Shown here: piece by piece, positions 50,801 through 59,125 of the stretch
Layout of the letters: each line of letters starts with the position of its first letter
Position numbering within the stretch: the first letter of the stretch is position 1
Source: CS3-C152 sp964347025
GTDB taxonomy: Archaea > Aenigmatarchaeota > Aenigmatarchaeia > QMZP01 > QMZT01
Direction of reading: 5' to 3'
Assembly: GCA_964347025.1 (NCBI GenBank)
Contig: CAYFWU010000002.1
Span: 1 to 64,000 of the forward strand
DNA: 64,000 nt
The notes under the pieces: model-generated
Database searches by the model: none
Told to the model about the DNA's origin: nothing
What the model saw: the letters and a program-made list of their open reading frames with translations, nothing else
Program-made: the position numbers and the translations under genes

Positions 50801-52027
50801 TGATGTTGCACTATTCCCTGTTGCTTGTGCAAGTTCCCCTATTGCTGTTGCGTGGTCTACTGTTGCGTCTGAGTTGAGTCCCACTGCCGTTGAATAATCT
50901 CCTGATGCATTTGCTGAGTACCCTAGCGCTACTGCGTTTGATCCTGTTGCTTGCGCTCCATAACCCAAAGCTGCTGCGCTTACACCTGTTGCATCTGCAT
51001 CGGCTCCCAAAACTACTGCGAACTTTCCTGCGGCGTTTGCATTCATTCCTATCGCTATTCCCTTTTCCTTTGGTGCATCTGAATAACCACCCAGTGTTAT
51101 TGAGTATTCACCTGTCGCATTTGCAGTATTTCCAATAGCAACTGTAGTGCCGTTTGTTGCTTGTGCATTGGTCCCTATTGCCAATGAATTGCTCCCTGTT
51201 GCTGATGCACTGTCTCCTATAAAGAAGAAGGTAGGCATGGTGATGTTCCCGCTGATGTTCATGCTCGTATTAACGTCAATAAAGGTTCCGTAATCAGTTA
51301 TCGAGCTGTTGCCGAGCGTGAACTGACCTGTCCATTTTGGTATTATATTGGCTCCTCCGTTTCCTGTGACGTTACCTCCTGAGTTCTCATCGAGTGCACA
51401 ATCCCAATCGTTCGCAGATGTCCTCTTAAGTATTTCACCATCAGAACACGTCAATCCATCAGGCATTATCTCATCATAGAAGATCACGCTTCCTGTAGCA
51501 TTGACATCACCAACTACATCCAGCTCCTGCTGCGGAGTTGCTGTTCCTATTCCAACTCTGTCTGATGTGTCATTAATGTACAGGATTCCGGATAAGTTAA
51601 CAGCATTTTCCACTCCCGAGGCAACTTCAAATCGGTAAGTTGGTGTACTCGTCCCTATTCCAACCCTCCCATTCAGCGAATCCACGTACAAAGTATCGGT
51701 GCTAACTGTGAAGTTCTGGGTGACGCTCAGGTTGTTCGGGAATACGAAGTATCCCGATTCGAACGTCCCTGACGATATCCTTGAAGCCGCATGACCCGGA
51801 TCAGCCGGGGAGGCCTGAACTGTTGTCACCAGGGAGGTGAGACACGCGACCAAAATGATCGATAGAGCTACCGCTAAACAAGGTCGCGCTCTGGGCTTCG
51901 CCATTTCACACAAACCGGCTAACTCAGAGCCAATTTGTCTGGAGTTACTAACGAAGGTATATGCGTTCCTTAACGAACGCAGGGCCACCTCCAGTATGGC
52001 GAAGATTACGGTTGCAAACCAGTTCAT
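47828..52027 (-). CDS. Giant YadA-head-like, repeat-rich surface fibre protein
   Basis: 1399 residues. ATG 52027 is preceded by a strong GGGGAGGTGA. Two hydrophobic segments (4-16; about 49-70) form the secretion signal, then an ASPADPGHA mature start. Residues about 267-464 contain some 14 copies of a 14-residue unit of the type A-(L/I)-G-x-x-A-x-A-T-G-x-x-(S/A), as in YadA/Hia trimeric adhesin heads. The rest has repeated DTLYVDGSSDQVGIGT-x-x-P blocks as in phage tail fibres. No C-terminal beta-barrel or membrane anchor is present, so it cannot be a bacterial-type autotransporter; a secreted or loosely held trimeric fibre is inferred. Confidence 0.75.
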   Translation of the reverse strand: MNWFATVIFAILEVALRSLRNAYTFVSNSRQIGSELAGLCEMAKPRARPCLAVALSIILVACLTSLVTTVQASPADPGHAASRISSGTFESGYFVFPNNLSVTQNFTVSTDTLYVDSLNGRVGIGTSTPTYRFEVASGVENAVNLSGILYINDTSDRVGIGTATPQQELDVVGDVNATGSVIFYDEIMPDGLTCSDGEILKRTSANDWDCALDENSGGNVTGNGGANIIPKWTGQFTLGNSSITDYGTFIDVNTSMNISGNITMPTFFFIGDSASATGSNSLAIGTNAQATNGTTVAIGNTANATGEYSITLGGYSDAPKEKGIAIGMNANAAGKFAVVLGADADATGVSAAALGYGAQATGSNAVALGYSANASGDYSTAVGLNSDATVDHATAIGELAQATGNSATSIGDYTRATATAATALGDSANATGQYATALGAEADAIHDNSVALGREAVTTAANQLMIGSPSYNLNTEVHGNINSTNYINATTDVCVQGGNCLSVVGGDITAVLEGWGINVTNSGGPQPRVNLSSFSAGDGLAFSQGVLSVNAGSGLQTSGDNVEVIAGSGLGINIDDVVVNTGNGIQISSDTVVLNQSCADGEVLKWNNTESAWICASDDDSGGTGDVTDVLQGWGITVTDPGGPQPRVNLSSGSAGTGISYTNGVLAINDGDGLGTSGDNVLVNVGNGIEISSDTVVLNQSCSNGEVLKWVSSGSYWNCSEDDGIGSESDTLDSVADRGATTDQNLTIDSDSDGVTNIADTLYVDGSSDQVGIGTQTPQQELDVVGNINATDNVTSMSDGMFSNQFRVRNKNTLNISTIETAWISVPKIQIPYYTNGDGPVYIIPDGSGNVSIGSTTTDGNRLYVSGNLEVNSGSIDVNASAPVINFVNETGNLALIRVQGGFMDIGDTTAAAPHLGLRLATSDLIRLTVLSSGEVGINAETPQNMLDVKGDINATGTINSSTDVCIQGGNCLSNVLGSESDTLQTVTTRGATTTDNVTIDSDSDGLTNISGTLYVDGSSDQVGIGTASPNRLLHVGNGTDAGQSYTTILATSTGDTGITVRDSTSDVEIEMTVFGGNGYVGAKTYDQLRFFTNDRWGDLVIDADGNIGINTTIPQTIFEIFTNHTSDGAFRLTRAATGRYGYLDVPHGAGSPFSIGASDGSSEVDAIQFATDTAGLGDIWVPNGKVGIGTTDPQQQLDVVGNINSTNYINATTDVCIQGGNCLSNVLGSESDTLQTVTTRGATTTDNVTIDSDSDGVTNIADTLYVDGSSDQVGIGTSNPNVDLEIADSSANAVLEVNRTDGVTAKISARVNEALFGTTTNHNLRLITNNAAKIYILNTGEVGIGDSTPDAILEVLDNSGSQLVLTHTDNVDYANFTVDSDGNLTISSSSGNVIIQLG
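48196..49850 (-). repeat. Internal DNA-level repeats in the fibre gene
   Basis: Near-identical blocks of about 190 bases at roughly 48196-48392 and 48952-49143, and a shorter, more diverged copy at 49712-49850, each beginning with CCGACTTGATCACTTGAACC on the plus strand. Another phrase (TTCACTCTCGGCTGAGGACC) occurs near 50080 and 50440. Such high identity points to recent duplication or gene conversion. Confidence 0.75.
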
Positions 52028-52073
52028 TTCTCTTCACCTCCCCTTTGTGACTTATTGGTCACCATGATATCAC

Positions 52074-54128
52074 CTAAAAGTCCGAATAGTAATGGAAATC
52101 ATTTTTGAAGTACATATTGCCGGTTGCGGCATCTATGTAACCTTGGACATTACCTCCTGAATCTTTAATTATGAAGTCATCCCCTCCCGAAGGGTTTAAG
52201 CTTTCCGTGTGTATGAACCTGCCTGTCGTTGCAAGGTTTCCGTATTCATCTATGTAGAGAACTGGCGTTCCTCCTGAATTGTGTATTATGAAGCTGTTGT
52301 CAGGAGGAGAAAGCGAACCCTGATCATACGAATACGAGCCCTTGACATCAACATTCCCGAACTGATCAAACCTTGCGACGAACCCTGTGCTGTTTTCTAC
52401 AAAAAGGCAGGGATTTGATGAATCACAGGTAGTGTTCGAGCCACCTTCGGTTATGTTCTCATCGCAGTCATTATCCACGCATAAGTATTGCGTCGCCCCT
52501 TTCAAGCACTGCGCATCTGTCTGGCAGTCGTACCAGGTTCCCGAGCTGCACCAATCGTTATCACCATCGTTATCCACGTCTTTGTCCGTGTCTCCACTTG
52601 ATGCGAAACAATTTCCGCCCTGATCTGCGGGATCATAACAATCCGATGCTACTTCATCCCAGTCATTGTCGAATGGACAACCATCTGTTGGTATACATAG
52701 ATCCCAAGTGCCGCAGGTGTTGCAGATACAACCATCCGCGTTGTCGCATGCGCCGCCACCCGCCGTTCCTGCATATTCCGTGTCCTGCATGCAGTTCCCG
52801 GATGTGCATGCAGTTTCTAAATCACAATCTGAAAACCCATTGTTCCTCGTGTAAATACAATCGTTGCTTGTACAGGCTTCGGCACAATCGGTGCCTCCGT
52901 AACATGTTTGAGAACTTTCCCCTTCTGCATACTCTCCTGCCGGGTCGCAGTGACCTGTAGTAGTACAATCTACCCAAGTGTTAGAGCTTGAACATACATC
53001 ATCATCCGCGTTGGAATCAACGTCCGCTGTTCCGGAAAGTGCATAGCACGTATCAGCATCAACGCAGTCGGTCGAAGGATTGCAGCAGGCGTCTGTTGAT
53101 GCTGGCGGGTTTTCTATAGAAGCCCCATATAAACCGGTTAGATAATTCTCCCCGCTGTCATCACCACAACATTCCGCAGTGGTTCCGGCATCGAAAGAGA
53201 AACCACGGGTCGGTCCCCAGCAACTCCCTCCCGAACACCCGGTCGCCCCCTCGCTGCAGTCACACCAGTTCTCATCTCCGTCCCAGCTTACAGTGTAAAG
53301 GTTAAGGGGGCCTGAAGTCCCTGAAGTTTCGTTTTCGTAGAGGTTGCAGACAGAGGGCGTATCTCCTCCGGATGCATTGGCAGTTACATTCGCGGTGTAC
53401 TGACCTTCTGTCGGGCAGAACGTGTATCCAAGCGTGTAGTTCCAGCTCTCGTTAATCCAAAATGGACTGGCGTCACATACACCTGTCTGTTCCCAGTAAG
53501 TCATTGTATACGTATCTGTAGTCCCCCCTCCTGATGGGGCTGTAACATTGACCCACATGTCAGCGACATCACAGCAGTGACAGGGAACCACATCCGTTCC
53601 TGTGCAGTCTGCCCAGTTTTCAGCGTACACTTCCTCTCCCAGAAAAGAGAATTTCAGATAGTGATGACCTGTCTGCAGGATTCGCAGAACCAGCTTCCCT
53701 TTTTCACTGCATTCCCAGTCCCTTGCAATGATCTTTCCGTTGTCTATCCCCTCAGTCCATGTATCGCTTTTACCTTTTCCGGAGAAATGCCTCTCCACGC
53801 TCGCTAGCTCATCGCCGCAGTAGAGCTGGAGGAACTCGACATTCCTCTGGAAATACGTCTTCTGGTAGGCCTCTATTTCCAGATCTCCCTTCCCCTTGGT
53901 CTCGAACTCTACGATCCACCTCCCCCACACTGTAGGTTTGGAAACGGGATTCAGGATCTTTATGTGTTCGGTTTCGTATTCGAGTTCGGGTTGCATCTCT
54001 CCCTTTGGGAAGATCAGGTTCATGAGCATTTCCCAGATCGTTGTTTGTTCAGCTCTAACCTCGATGGGGAATGCTGATAGGATTAGACAGATCGTTATTC
54101 CTATTACCAGTATCATTTTCTTATTCAT
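52074..54128 (-). CDS. Cysteine-rich secreted protein with fibre-type C-terminus
   Basis: 684 residues from ATG 54128 (MNKKMILVIG; GGGAGG lies 8 bases upstream). Signal peptide ends at FPIEVRA. Residues 60-190 are a beta domain; about 190-545 hold roughly 60 cysteines in short patterns (VPCHCCDVAD, CDCSEGATGCSGGSC, CGTWDLC), a strongly disulfide-bonded region like EGF/notch-type stretches. The end (FDQFGNVDVKGSY; YIDEYGNLATTGRF; YIDAATGNMYF) repeats the D-x-x-G-N-(L/V) motif that also closes the 1399-residue protein, suggesting partners. Its start overlaps the wHTH gene stop by 8 bases. Confidence 0.7.
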   Translation of the reverse strand: MNKKMILVIGITICLILSAFPIEVRAEQTTIWEMLMNLIFPKGEMQPELEYETEHIKILNPVSKPTVWGRWIVEFETKGKGDLEIEAYQKTYFQRNVEFLQLYCGDELASVERHFSGKGKSDTWTEGIDNGKIIARDWECSEKGKLVLRILQTGHHYLKFSFLGEEVYAENWADCTGTDVVPCHCCDVADMWVNVTAPSGGGTTDTYTMTYWEQTGVCDASPFWINESWNYTLGYTFCPTEGQYTANVTANASGGDTPSVCNLYENETSGTSGPLNLYTVSWDGDENWCDCSEGATGCSGGSCWGPTRGFSFDAGTTAECCGDDSGENYLTGLYGASIENPPASTDACCNPSTDCVDADTCYALSGTADVDSNADDDVCSSSNTWVDCTTTGHCDPAGEYAEGESSQTCYGGTDCAEACTSNDCIYTRNNGFSDCDLETACTSGNCMQDTEYAGTAGGGACDNADGCICNTCGTWDLCIPTDGCPFDNDWDEVASDCYDPADQGGNCFASSGDTDKDVDNDGDNDWCSSGTWYDCQTDAQCLKGATQYLCVDNDCDENITEGGSNTTCDSSNPCLFVENSTGFVARFDQFGNVDVKGSYSYDQGSLSPPDNSFIIHNSGGTPVLYIDEYGNLATTGRFIHTESLNPSGGDDFIIKDSGGNVQGYIDAATGNMYFKNDFHYYSDF

Positions 54129-54372
54129 TTCCGCCTCCCAGAGTAATGATTGGAGCTTCATTCCTTGGTTCAGCGTTTTCCGTCAGTGAAAAGAGCTTCG
54201 CCTTGCCAACATCCCTTCTCTTAACATGACCCTTCGCTTCAAGAACAGCGAGGTATTTAGAAGCTGTTACACGATGGACATTCGCCTTTTCGGCTATCTC
54301 AAGAATGGTGAGAGAAATATCGGATTTTCTTAATACGTCAATTATCAACTCCTCTAAAAAATCAGGACCCAT
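54121..54372 (-). CDS. Small winged-helix regulator upstream of surface genes
   Basis: 83 residues, ArsR/MarR-like winged helix: ELIIDVLRKSDISLTILEIAEKANVHRVTASKYLAVLEAKGHVKRRDVGKAKLFSL. Helix-turn-helix at about 22-45, wing at 53-62. Overlaps the cysteine-rich gene by 8 bases, so both are coupled. It may control its own operon through the repeats at 54402-54452. Confidence 0.75.
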   Translation of the reverse strand: MGPDFLEELIIDVLRKSDISLTILEIAEKANVHRVTASKYLAVLEAKGHVKRRDVGKAKLFSLTENAEPRNEAPIITLGGGNE

Positions 54373-54401
54373 TTACCCAACCCTTTGAAGGCGAAAGCCT
54401 T

Positions 54402-54452
54402 AGACATCAGTGACTAACATTAATGTCTATTTTTAGACATTAATGACTAACA
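54402..54452. promoter_or_regulatory. Direct and inverted repeats in the wHTH promoter region
   Basis: Two direct copies of AGACATYARTGACTAACA (54402-54419, 54435-54452). In addition CATTAATGTCT / AGACATTAATG (54418-54428, 54435-54445) is a perfect 11-bp palindrome with an ATTTTT centre. A GNRA-type hairpin AAGGC-GAAA-GCCTT (54388-54401) is adjacent. The symmetry suits an operator for a dimeric winged-helix protein. Confidence 0.55.
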
Positions 54453-54537
54453 CCCCATTAATTAATTATTGGTATGAATCCTATATATTTTTTATCTCTA
54501 TATAACTTATAGTCTGTATCTGGAAAATGGTGTTAGA

Positions 54538-55248
54538 ATGCAGAAAGTAAAGAAAGATATTGTTTCCATTGTGATACCAACATACAACGAGAGGGAGAAC
54601 ATCGAGGTGCTGATACCCAGAATTTTCGACGCCCTTGAAAAGAAAAAGGTAAAGGGAGAAGTGATAATAGTTGATGACAATTCTCCTGACAAGACAGGAA
54701 TTGCGGCAGAGGGATTTAAAGAGAAGTACAGGGTCAATGTTATACACAGGAAGGCTAAACTTGATTTATCTTCAGCTGTCTTAGAAGGTTTTAAAATAGC
54801 GGAGGGAGAAATAATTGGAGTGATGGATGCTGATATTTCACACCCTCCTGAATCAATACCAAAACTGGCGAAACCAATATTCAAAGGAGAGGCTGATTTT
54901 GTTGTTGGCAGCAGATACATGGAAGGAGGGGAAATAAAGGATTGGCCATTAAGCAGGATTGTTATTTCGAAATTCGCTGGTTTTATGGCGAGAGGTTTAA
55001 CTAACATTAAAGATCCGATGTCAGGCTTCTATTTCTTTAAAAGAAAGGTCATAGAATCAGTTAACCTAAAAACAACCGGATATAAGATAGGATTGGAAAT
55101 TGTTGTCAAGGGAAGATACGGGAAGTTGAAGGAGATTCCTTATACCTTCACTCAGAGAAAAACTGGAGAAAGCAAATTTAGTTTCAAGGAAGTTTTAAAT
55201 TATGTCACAAACCTTTTCAAATTGTACTGTTACAAGGTAAAGAAATGA
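54538..55248 (+). CDS. Dolichol-phosphate mannosyltransferase-like GT2 enzyme
   Basis: Family 2 glycosyltransferase without the C-terminal TM domains of some homologues. SIVIPTYNERENIEVLIPRI at the N-terminus, IIVDDNSPDKTG, the metal motif GVMDADISHPPESIP, VVGSRYMEGGEIKDWP and QRKTGESKFSF. 236 residues, matching DPM1, which makes polyprenyl-phosphate sugar donors for membrane glycosyltransferases such as the two GT39-like proteins downstream. Confidence 0.88.
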   Translation: MQKVKKDIVSIVIPTYNERENIEVLIPRIFDALEKKKVKGEVIIVDDNSPDKTGIAAEGFKEKYRVNVIHRKAKLDLSSAVLEGFKIAEGEIIGVMDADISHPPESIPKLAKPIFKGEADFVVGSRYMEGGEIKDWPLSRIVISKFAGFMARGLTNIKDPMSGFYFFKRKVIESVNLKTTGYKIGLEIVVKGRYGKLKEIPYTFTQRKTGESKFSFKEVLNYVTNLFKLYCYKVKK

Positions 55249-55629
55249 TCACTCGATATCCAACCACTGCTTTTTCATGGCAATACTTTCCAGACAGGCT
55301 CCCTTCAAACCCTCTTCTAGTATGTCCTCACACATTCCCTCCTCCAGCGAAACCCTTGCTATACAGAAAATCCTTATATCCCGATCGTCTATCATTTCGC
55401 ATAGTTCGAGGTCCGAGTTTATCTCAGCCACGTCGGAAAGACAGAAATCCCTATTCTCTGTTTTTTCACAGTCCCCAAGCTTAGGATATTCAGGGTATGT
55501 AGAACTAAGGCTTTGTGGTTGCTGGGTTTCATGTTCTATCTCCCCTGTTGGGAGAGTGACCTCGAACGGTATGAATAGCACGACCAAGACGACAACAATC
55601 GCTATCAGGACATAGAGAAGGACCCTCAT
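55249..55629 (-). CDS. Membrane-anchored protein with spaced cysteines
   Basis: 126 residues: N-terminal TM helix (LLYVLIAIVVVLVVLFIPF), then six or seven cysteines spaced 8-16 residues apart in an acidic helical region (LGDCEKTENRDFCLSDVAEI...LCEMIDDRDIRIFCIARVSLEEGMCEDILEEGLKGACLESIA), suggesting paired disulfides in a small extracellular helical repeat. Stop abuts the glycosyltransferase stop. Function unknown. Confidence 0.65.
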   Translation of the reverse strand: MRVLLYVLIAIVVVLVVLFIPFEVTLPTGEIEHETQQPQSLSSTYPEYPKLGDCEKTENRDFCLSDVAEINSDLELCEMIDDRDIRIFCIARVSLEEGMCEDILEEGLKGACLESIAMKKQWLDIE

Positions 55630-55681
55630 AATAAAAACAGTGTTAAATAAAAATAAATAACTTTGATTTTCAATCTATAAA

Positions 55682-56731
55682 ATGCTCAAACTCTTAAGAC
55701 CTGTTTTGAGAACAAAGATAAACAGGAAATTCGATAGATTCAACCTACCCTACAAGGTAAATCTGCACATAACCTATTCTTGTAATTCCAGATGCAAAAC
55801 CTGTTTCATCTGGGAGAAATACAGGAAAAAACCTGAGCTGAAAGACAGGGAGTTAAAGACAGACCAATGGAAAAGGTTTTTTGAAAATTTAGGCGACAGA
55901 CTTTACTGGGTTTCAATAGGAGGTGGAGAACCTTTCATGAGGGATGATCTGGTGGGAATAGTCTCCTCCATGAATACAAAAAATTTATGCGTACTGAGCA
56001 TTAATACCAACGGCCAGCTGACAGAAAAAATATACAAAACAATGAAAGAATTGCTGGACATGATACCTGAGAATGTCAGGGTATTTCTTGCAGTGAGCCT
56101 TCTGGGTTATGAAGATACACACAACCTTGTTTCGGGAAAGGAAAACGCATTCAAAACTTCAGAAAAAACATACAAGAAGTTGGAATCTTTACAAACAAAA
56201 TATGAGAACCTTTACCTTGAAAGGGAACTCGTGGTTAACAAATACAATGTTAATGAGATGCACAAAATAGCGGAAAAACTCAATGAAGAAAAAATTCCCT
56301 TTACACTCACATTTTCACAGGAATCAGATTATTACGATAACATGGGAAAGAACGTTGGATTATCCTCAAAAGAAAGGAAATTGGTTGCTAATATCTTAAA
56401 GAACTTGCGAATCCCCAGATACCAACGTGTAGATATAATTAAAGAGGTGTTCAAGAAAACCGCGATTAAATTCTTCGAAAGCGGAGAAATTCCGAAATGC
56501 TATTCTTCATGGTGTTCTGTTAGGATAGATCCCTACGGAAACGTCCATCCATGTATCATGAGAAACGAGCTTATAGGTAACCTTGTCGAAAATGAGATGG
56601 ACCTAGAGAAGACTATGCAGAGAAGCGAAAAACTCAAGAAAATACAGGAAGAGATAAAGAAGAAGGAATGTTCCTGCTGGACTCCCTGCGAGGGTTATCA
56701 GAGTATTGTTCAAAATCTATCGTTTTTATAG
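55682..56731 (+). CDS. Radical SAM protein with SPASM-like C-terminus
   Basis: 349 residues. [4Fe-4S] motif CNSRCKTCFIW (C-x3-C-x2-C), WVSIGGGEPFMRDD, and LSINTNGQL. The C-terminal part has a further cysteine set (CYSSWCSVRIDPYGNVHPC...CSCWTPCEG) for auxiliary clusters. This family includes peptide-modifying and envelope-lipid enzymes; no precursor peptide is obvious here. Confidence 0.82.
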   Translation: MLKLLRPVLRTKINRKFDRFNLPYKVNLHITYSCNSRCKTCFIWEKYRKKPELKDRELKTDQWKRFFENLGDRLYWVSIGGGEPFMRDDLVGIVSSMNTKNLCVLSINTNGQLTEKIYKTMKELLDMIPENVRVFLAVSLLGYEDTHNLVSGKENAFKTSEKTYKKLESLQTKYENLYLERELVVNKYNVNEMHKIAEKLNEEKIPFTLTFSQESDYYDNMGKNVGLSSKERKLVANILKNLRIPRYQRVDIIKEVFKKTAIKFFESGEIPKCYSSWCSVRIDPYGNVHPCIMRNELIGNLVENEMDLEKTMQRSEKLKKIQEEIKKKECSCWTPCEGYQSIVQNLSFL

Positions 56732-56732
56732 T

Positions 56733-58064
56733 TCAGATTCTTAAAACTGTTTTCAGAAGCGTGACAAACATCTCGTAATCCCCTTTTTGTAAAAGGGTTT
56801 GTGTGTTTAAAATGTAGTTCAGGTAGTAGTATGTAAACCTCAGCTCGGTGTTTGAAACCCCTGAAAAGTTATGGTTTCTTGAAAAATCGAATTCAATCCA
56901 GTCCTCTGTTGATTTCGGTTCAGAGAAGCCGTTTTTAACCAGGAAATTGTATAGGGAAGTTTCGGGATACGGCTGATAAAATCCTGCGTAGAGTACGCTC
57001 TTTAATCTCCTTGCAAGTTTTGCTGTTTGGGAGAGATCCTTCCTTGTTTCAGTCGGGATATCAAGCATGAAGGAAGCGACTGACCTCAAACCTATTTCAT
57101 TGGAGAAGTCAAAAACGTCAATGATCTGTTTAACGCTGGTTCTTTTGTTTAGGAAATCCAGCATTCTCTGCGAACCGGATTCCACCCCGAAGAATATGTA
57201 TTCGCAATCGTTTTTCTTGAATTCCTTAAGCATTTTTTTGTTAACATTGCTGACCCTAAACTGGCAGCCCCATCTTAAATCATGGCCTTTGAATAATCGA
57301 GACAATTGTATGGCTCTATCAGGATCGCTACCAATTAAATTATCCTCATAGTCTACCTTCAGGGCCTCTATTTTTGGATAAGAATTCAAAAGGTTTTCAA
57401 GGTTCTCTCTTACTCTCTTCAAAGAATAAGGTCTCCACCCTTCACAGTAGAAAACCTTGTTGTAGCAGAAGTTACAATCGTAGGGGCAACCCCGGGAAGT
57501 AGGCAGAGCCATTGTCCTAAAGCCCCCAATCCATTTGAAGGTATAATCCTTAACATCTATGATATCCCAGGGTATTGGGGACAGGGAATCGAGATTTTTG
57601 ACAGGTTTTCCTGGAAGATTGGACCTTATCTTTCCATCATCCTTAAAAACTATGCCTTTCACCCTTTTCGGATTTTTCAGGTTGTTGATAAGATCACTGA
57701 AGATTAAATCTCCTTCCCCGGCAACAACGAAGTCCACGTAATCCTCTCTAATTACCTGATAAGGTAGGAGGGATGAATGAACGCCACCCCACACCACTTT
57801 AGCCTGTGTGTTTTCCTTTGAGAATTTCGAAATTTCAACACAGGACTTCAGAGACTTTCCCGTCCAGCCAGTAAGCCCTATAACGTCGGGATCCGATTTC
57901 TTGATTTTCTTTTTAACCCGATCAATAGGAAGTTTATTGCAATCCAGGATTTCAACATCATTTCCCTCTTTCTCTGGGAGAGCCGCTACCTGAAGCAGAC
58001 CCAAGGGTATTGAAGGAACCTTACCGGGAAATTTTGTTTCAGGATTTATGAGCAATATTTTCAT
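56733..58064 (-). CDS. B12-binding-domain radical SAM protein
   Basis: 443 residues. N-terminal cobalamin-binding-like Rossmann fold (MKILLINPETKFPGKVPSIPLGLLQVAALPE; DVIGLTGWTGKS; VVWGGVHSSLLP), then the radical SAM core with CPYDCNFCYN. FFGVESGSQRMLDFLNKRTS is typical of this class, which includes methyltransferases and ring-forming enzymes. The His of the canonical D-x-H-x2-G motif is not evident, so cobalamin may bind base-off or not at all. Overlaps the next gene by 26 bases. Confidence 0.8.
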   Translation of the reverse strand: MKILLINPETKFPGKVPSIPLGLLQVAALPEKEGNDVEILDCNKLPIDRVKKKIKKSDPDVIGLTGWTGKSLKSCVEISKFSKENTQAKVVWGGVHSSLLPYQVIREDYVDFVVAGEGDLIFSDLINNLKNPKRVKGIVFKDDGKIRSNLPGKPVKNLDSLSPIPWDIIDVKDYTFKWIGGFRTMALPTSRGCPYDCNFCYNKVFYCEGWRPYSLKRVRENLENLLNSYPKIEALKVDYEDNLIGSDPDRAIQLSRLFKGHDLRWGCQFRVSNVNKKMLKEFKKNDCEYIFFGVESGSQRMLDFLNKRTSVKQIIDVFDFSNEIGLRSVASFMLDIPTETRKDLSQTAKLARRLKSVLYAGFYQPYPETSLYNFLVKNGFSEPKSTEDWIEFDFSRNHNFSGVSNTELRFTYYYLNYILNTQTLLQKGDYEMFVTLLKTVLRI

Positions 58065-59124
58065 GCTTCCTCCTCAGCAGGGAATCAAATGCTATGTTCA
58101 ACTCTTCCTGACAGTTCCATACACATTTCTCACAATCCAGCAAACTAGAACGTAGAGTTTCATATGAATCCGAATACCACAAATCCTTAATATCGTTATT
58201 ACGTATATTTCCTATTTTATTTCCAAGCCAAAACATTCCATAACATGGATACAAATCTCCGTTTGAATCAATCGACAACGTTAAAAAACCAGCTCCACAG
58301 GCTCTTGACCTCTTCCCATTAAGAATAAAATTTTTGATCGTTTTAAGATATTTTTCAGTGTTGTCTATGATTCCTTCCTCTCTTTTTATTTTTATCGTCT
58401 TATTGATAATTTCATTGATCTGATCTTTTTGCTTTTCAGAGAAATACAAGGATTTTTTCCCAATGAAATTATGCACTGGTATGAAACCTATTTTTTTAAC
58501 TCCTAGGCCGTTTAAGAAATCAACTGTCTCCAGAACCCTGCTTGAGGTCTGAGGAGATATCAGGATATTCACTGTTATCTTCGACTTTTTGTTTGAAACA
58601 TTCAACAAATTTTTGATTCCCAAGACCACTTTCTTATGAACACCTCTTCCTCCCCTCAAATTATCGAATATCTTGGGATCATCCGAATCCAGGGAAACAG
58701 ATATCGTATCAACTCCTGTGTTAACCAATTTTTTGGCCATCTTTTTTGTTATCAAGGTTCCGTTGGTGGATATGTCAAGGAGCATACCCTTGCGCTTTAC
58801 GTAAGTCATGATATCGAGTATATCCTCCCTTATTAAAGGTTCCCCCCCGGATACGGATAAGGTTGTTACTCCAAGTTCAGCAAGATCATCAATAAGTTTG
58901 AGTATCTCTCCCTTTGACATTTCTTTGTTTTCTGATTCCCACAAATTACACATTTCACACCTGAGATTACACCTTCTGGTGATGATCAAGGTTGTGAACA
59001 AAGGTGGGTGTTTTATTCTCCACCCTCTCAGGTAAAGATAAACACGTATAAAATTAAGAAATTTTTTAAAACCTTTGGTATGGAAAAAATCCCCCCACAC
59101 ATAACTTTTGTATTTTTCCCTCAT
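58039..59124 (-). CDS. Radical SAM/SPASM protein
   Basis: 361 residues. CNLRCEMCNLW cluster motif, SVSGGEPLIREDI, LDISTNGTLI, and SPASM-type cysteines (CGAGFLTLSIDSNGDLYPCYGM, LDCEKCVWNCQEEL). Similar to PqqE/MoaA-related enzymes. Starts right after the GT39-like gene stop (1 base) and is cotranscribed with it. Confidence 0.83.
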   Translation of the reverse strand: MREKYKSYVWGDFFHTKGFKKFLNFIRVYLYLRGWRIKHPPLFTTLIITRRCNLRCEMCNLWESENKEMSKGEILKLIDDLAELGVTTLSVSGGEPLIREDILDIMTYVKRKGMLLDISTNGTLITKKMAKKLVNTGVDTISVSLDSDDPKIFDNLRGGRGVHKKVVLGIKNLLNVSNKKSKITVNILISPQTSSRVLETVDFLNGLGVKKIGFIPVHNFIGKKSLYFSEKQKDQINEIINKTIKIKREEGIIDNTEKYLKTIKNFILNGKRSRACGAGFLTLSIDSNGDLYPCYGMFWLGNKIGNIRNNDIKDLWYSDSYETLRSSLLDCEKCVWNCQEELNIAFDSLLRRKHENIAHKS

Positions 59125-59125
59125 C

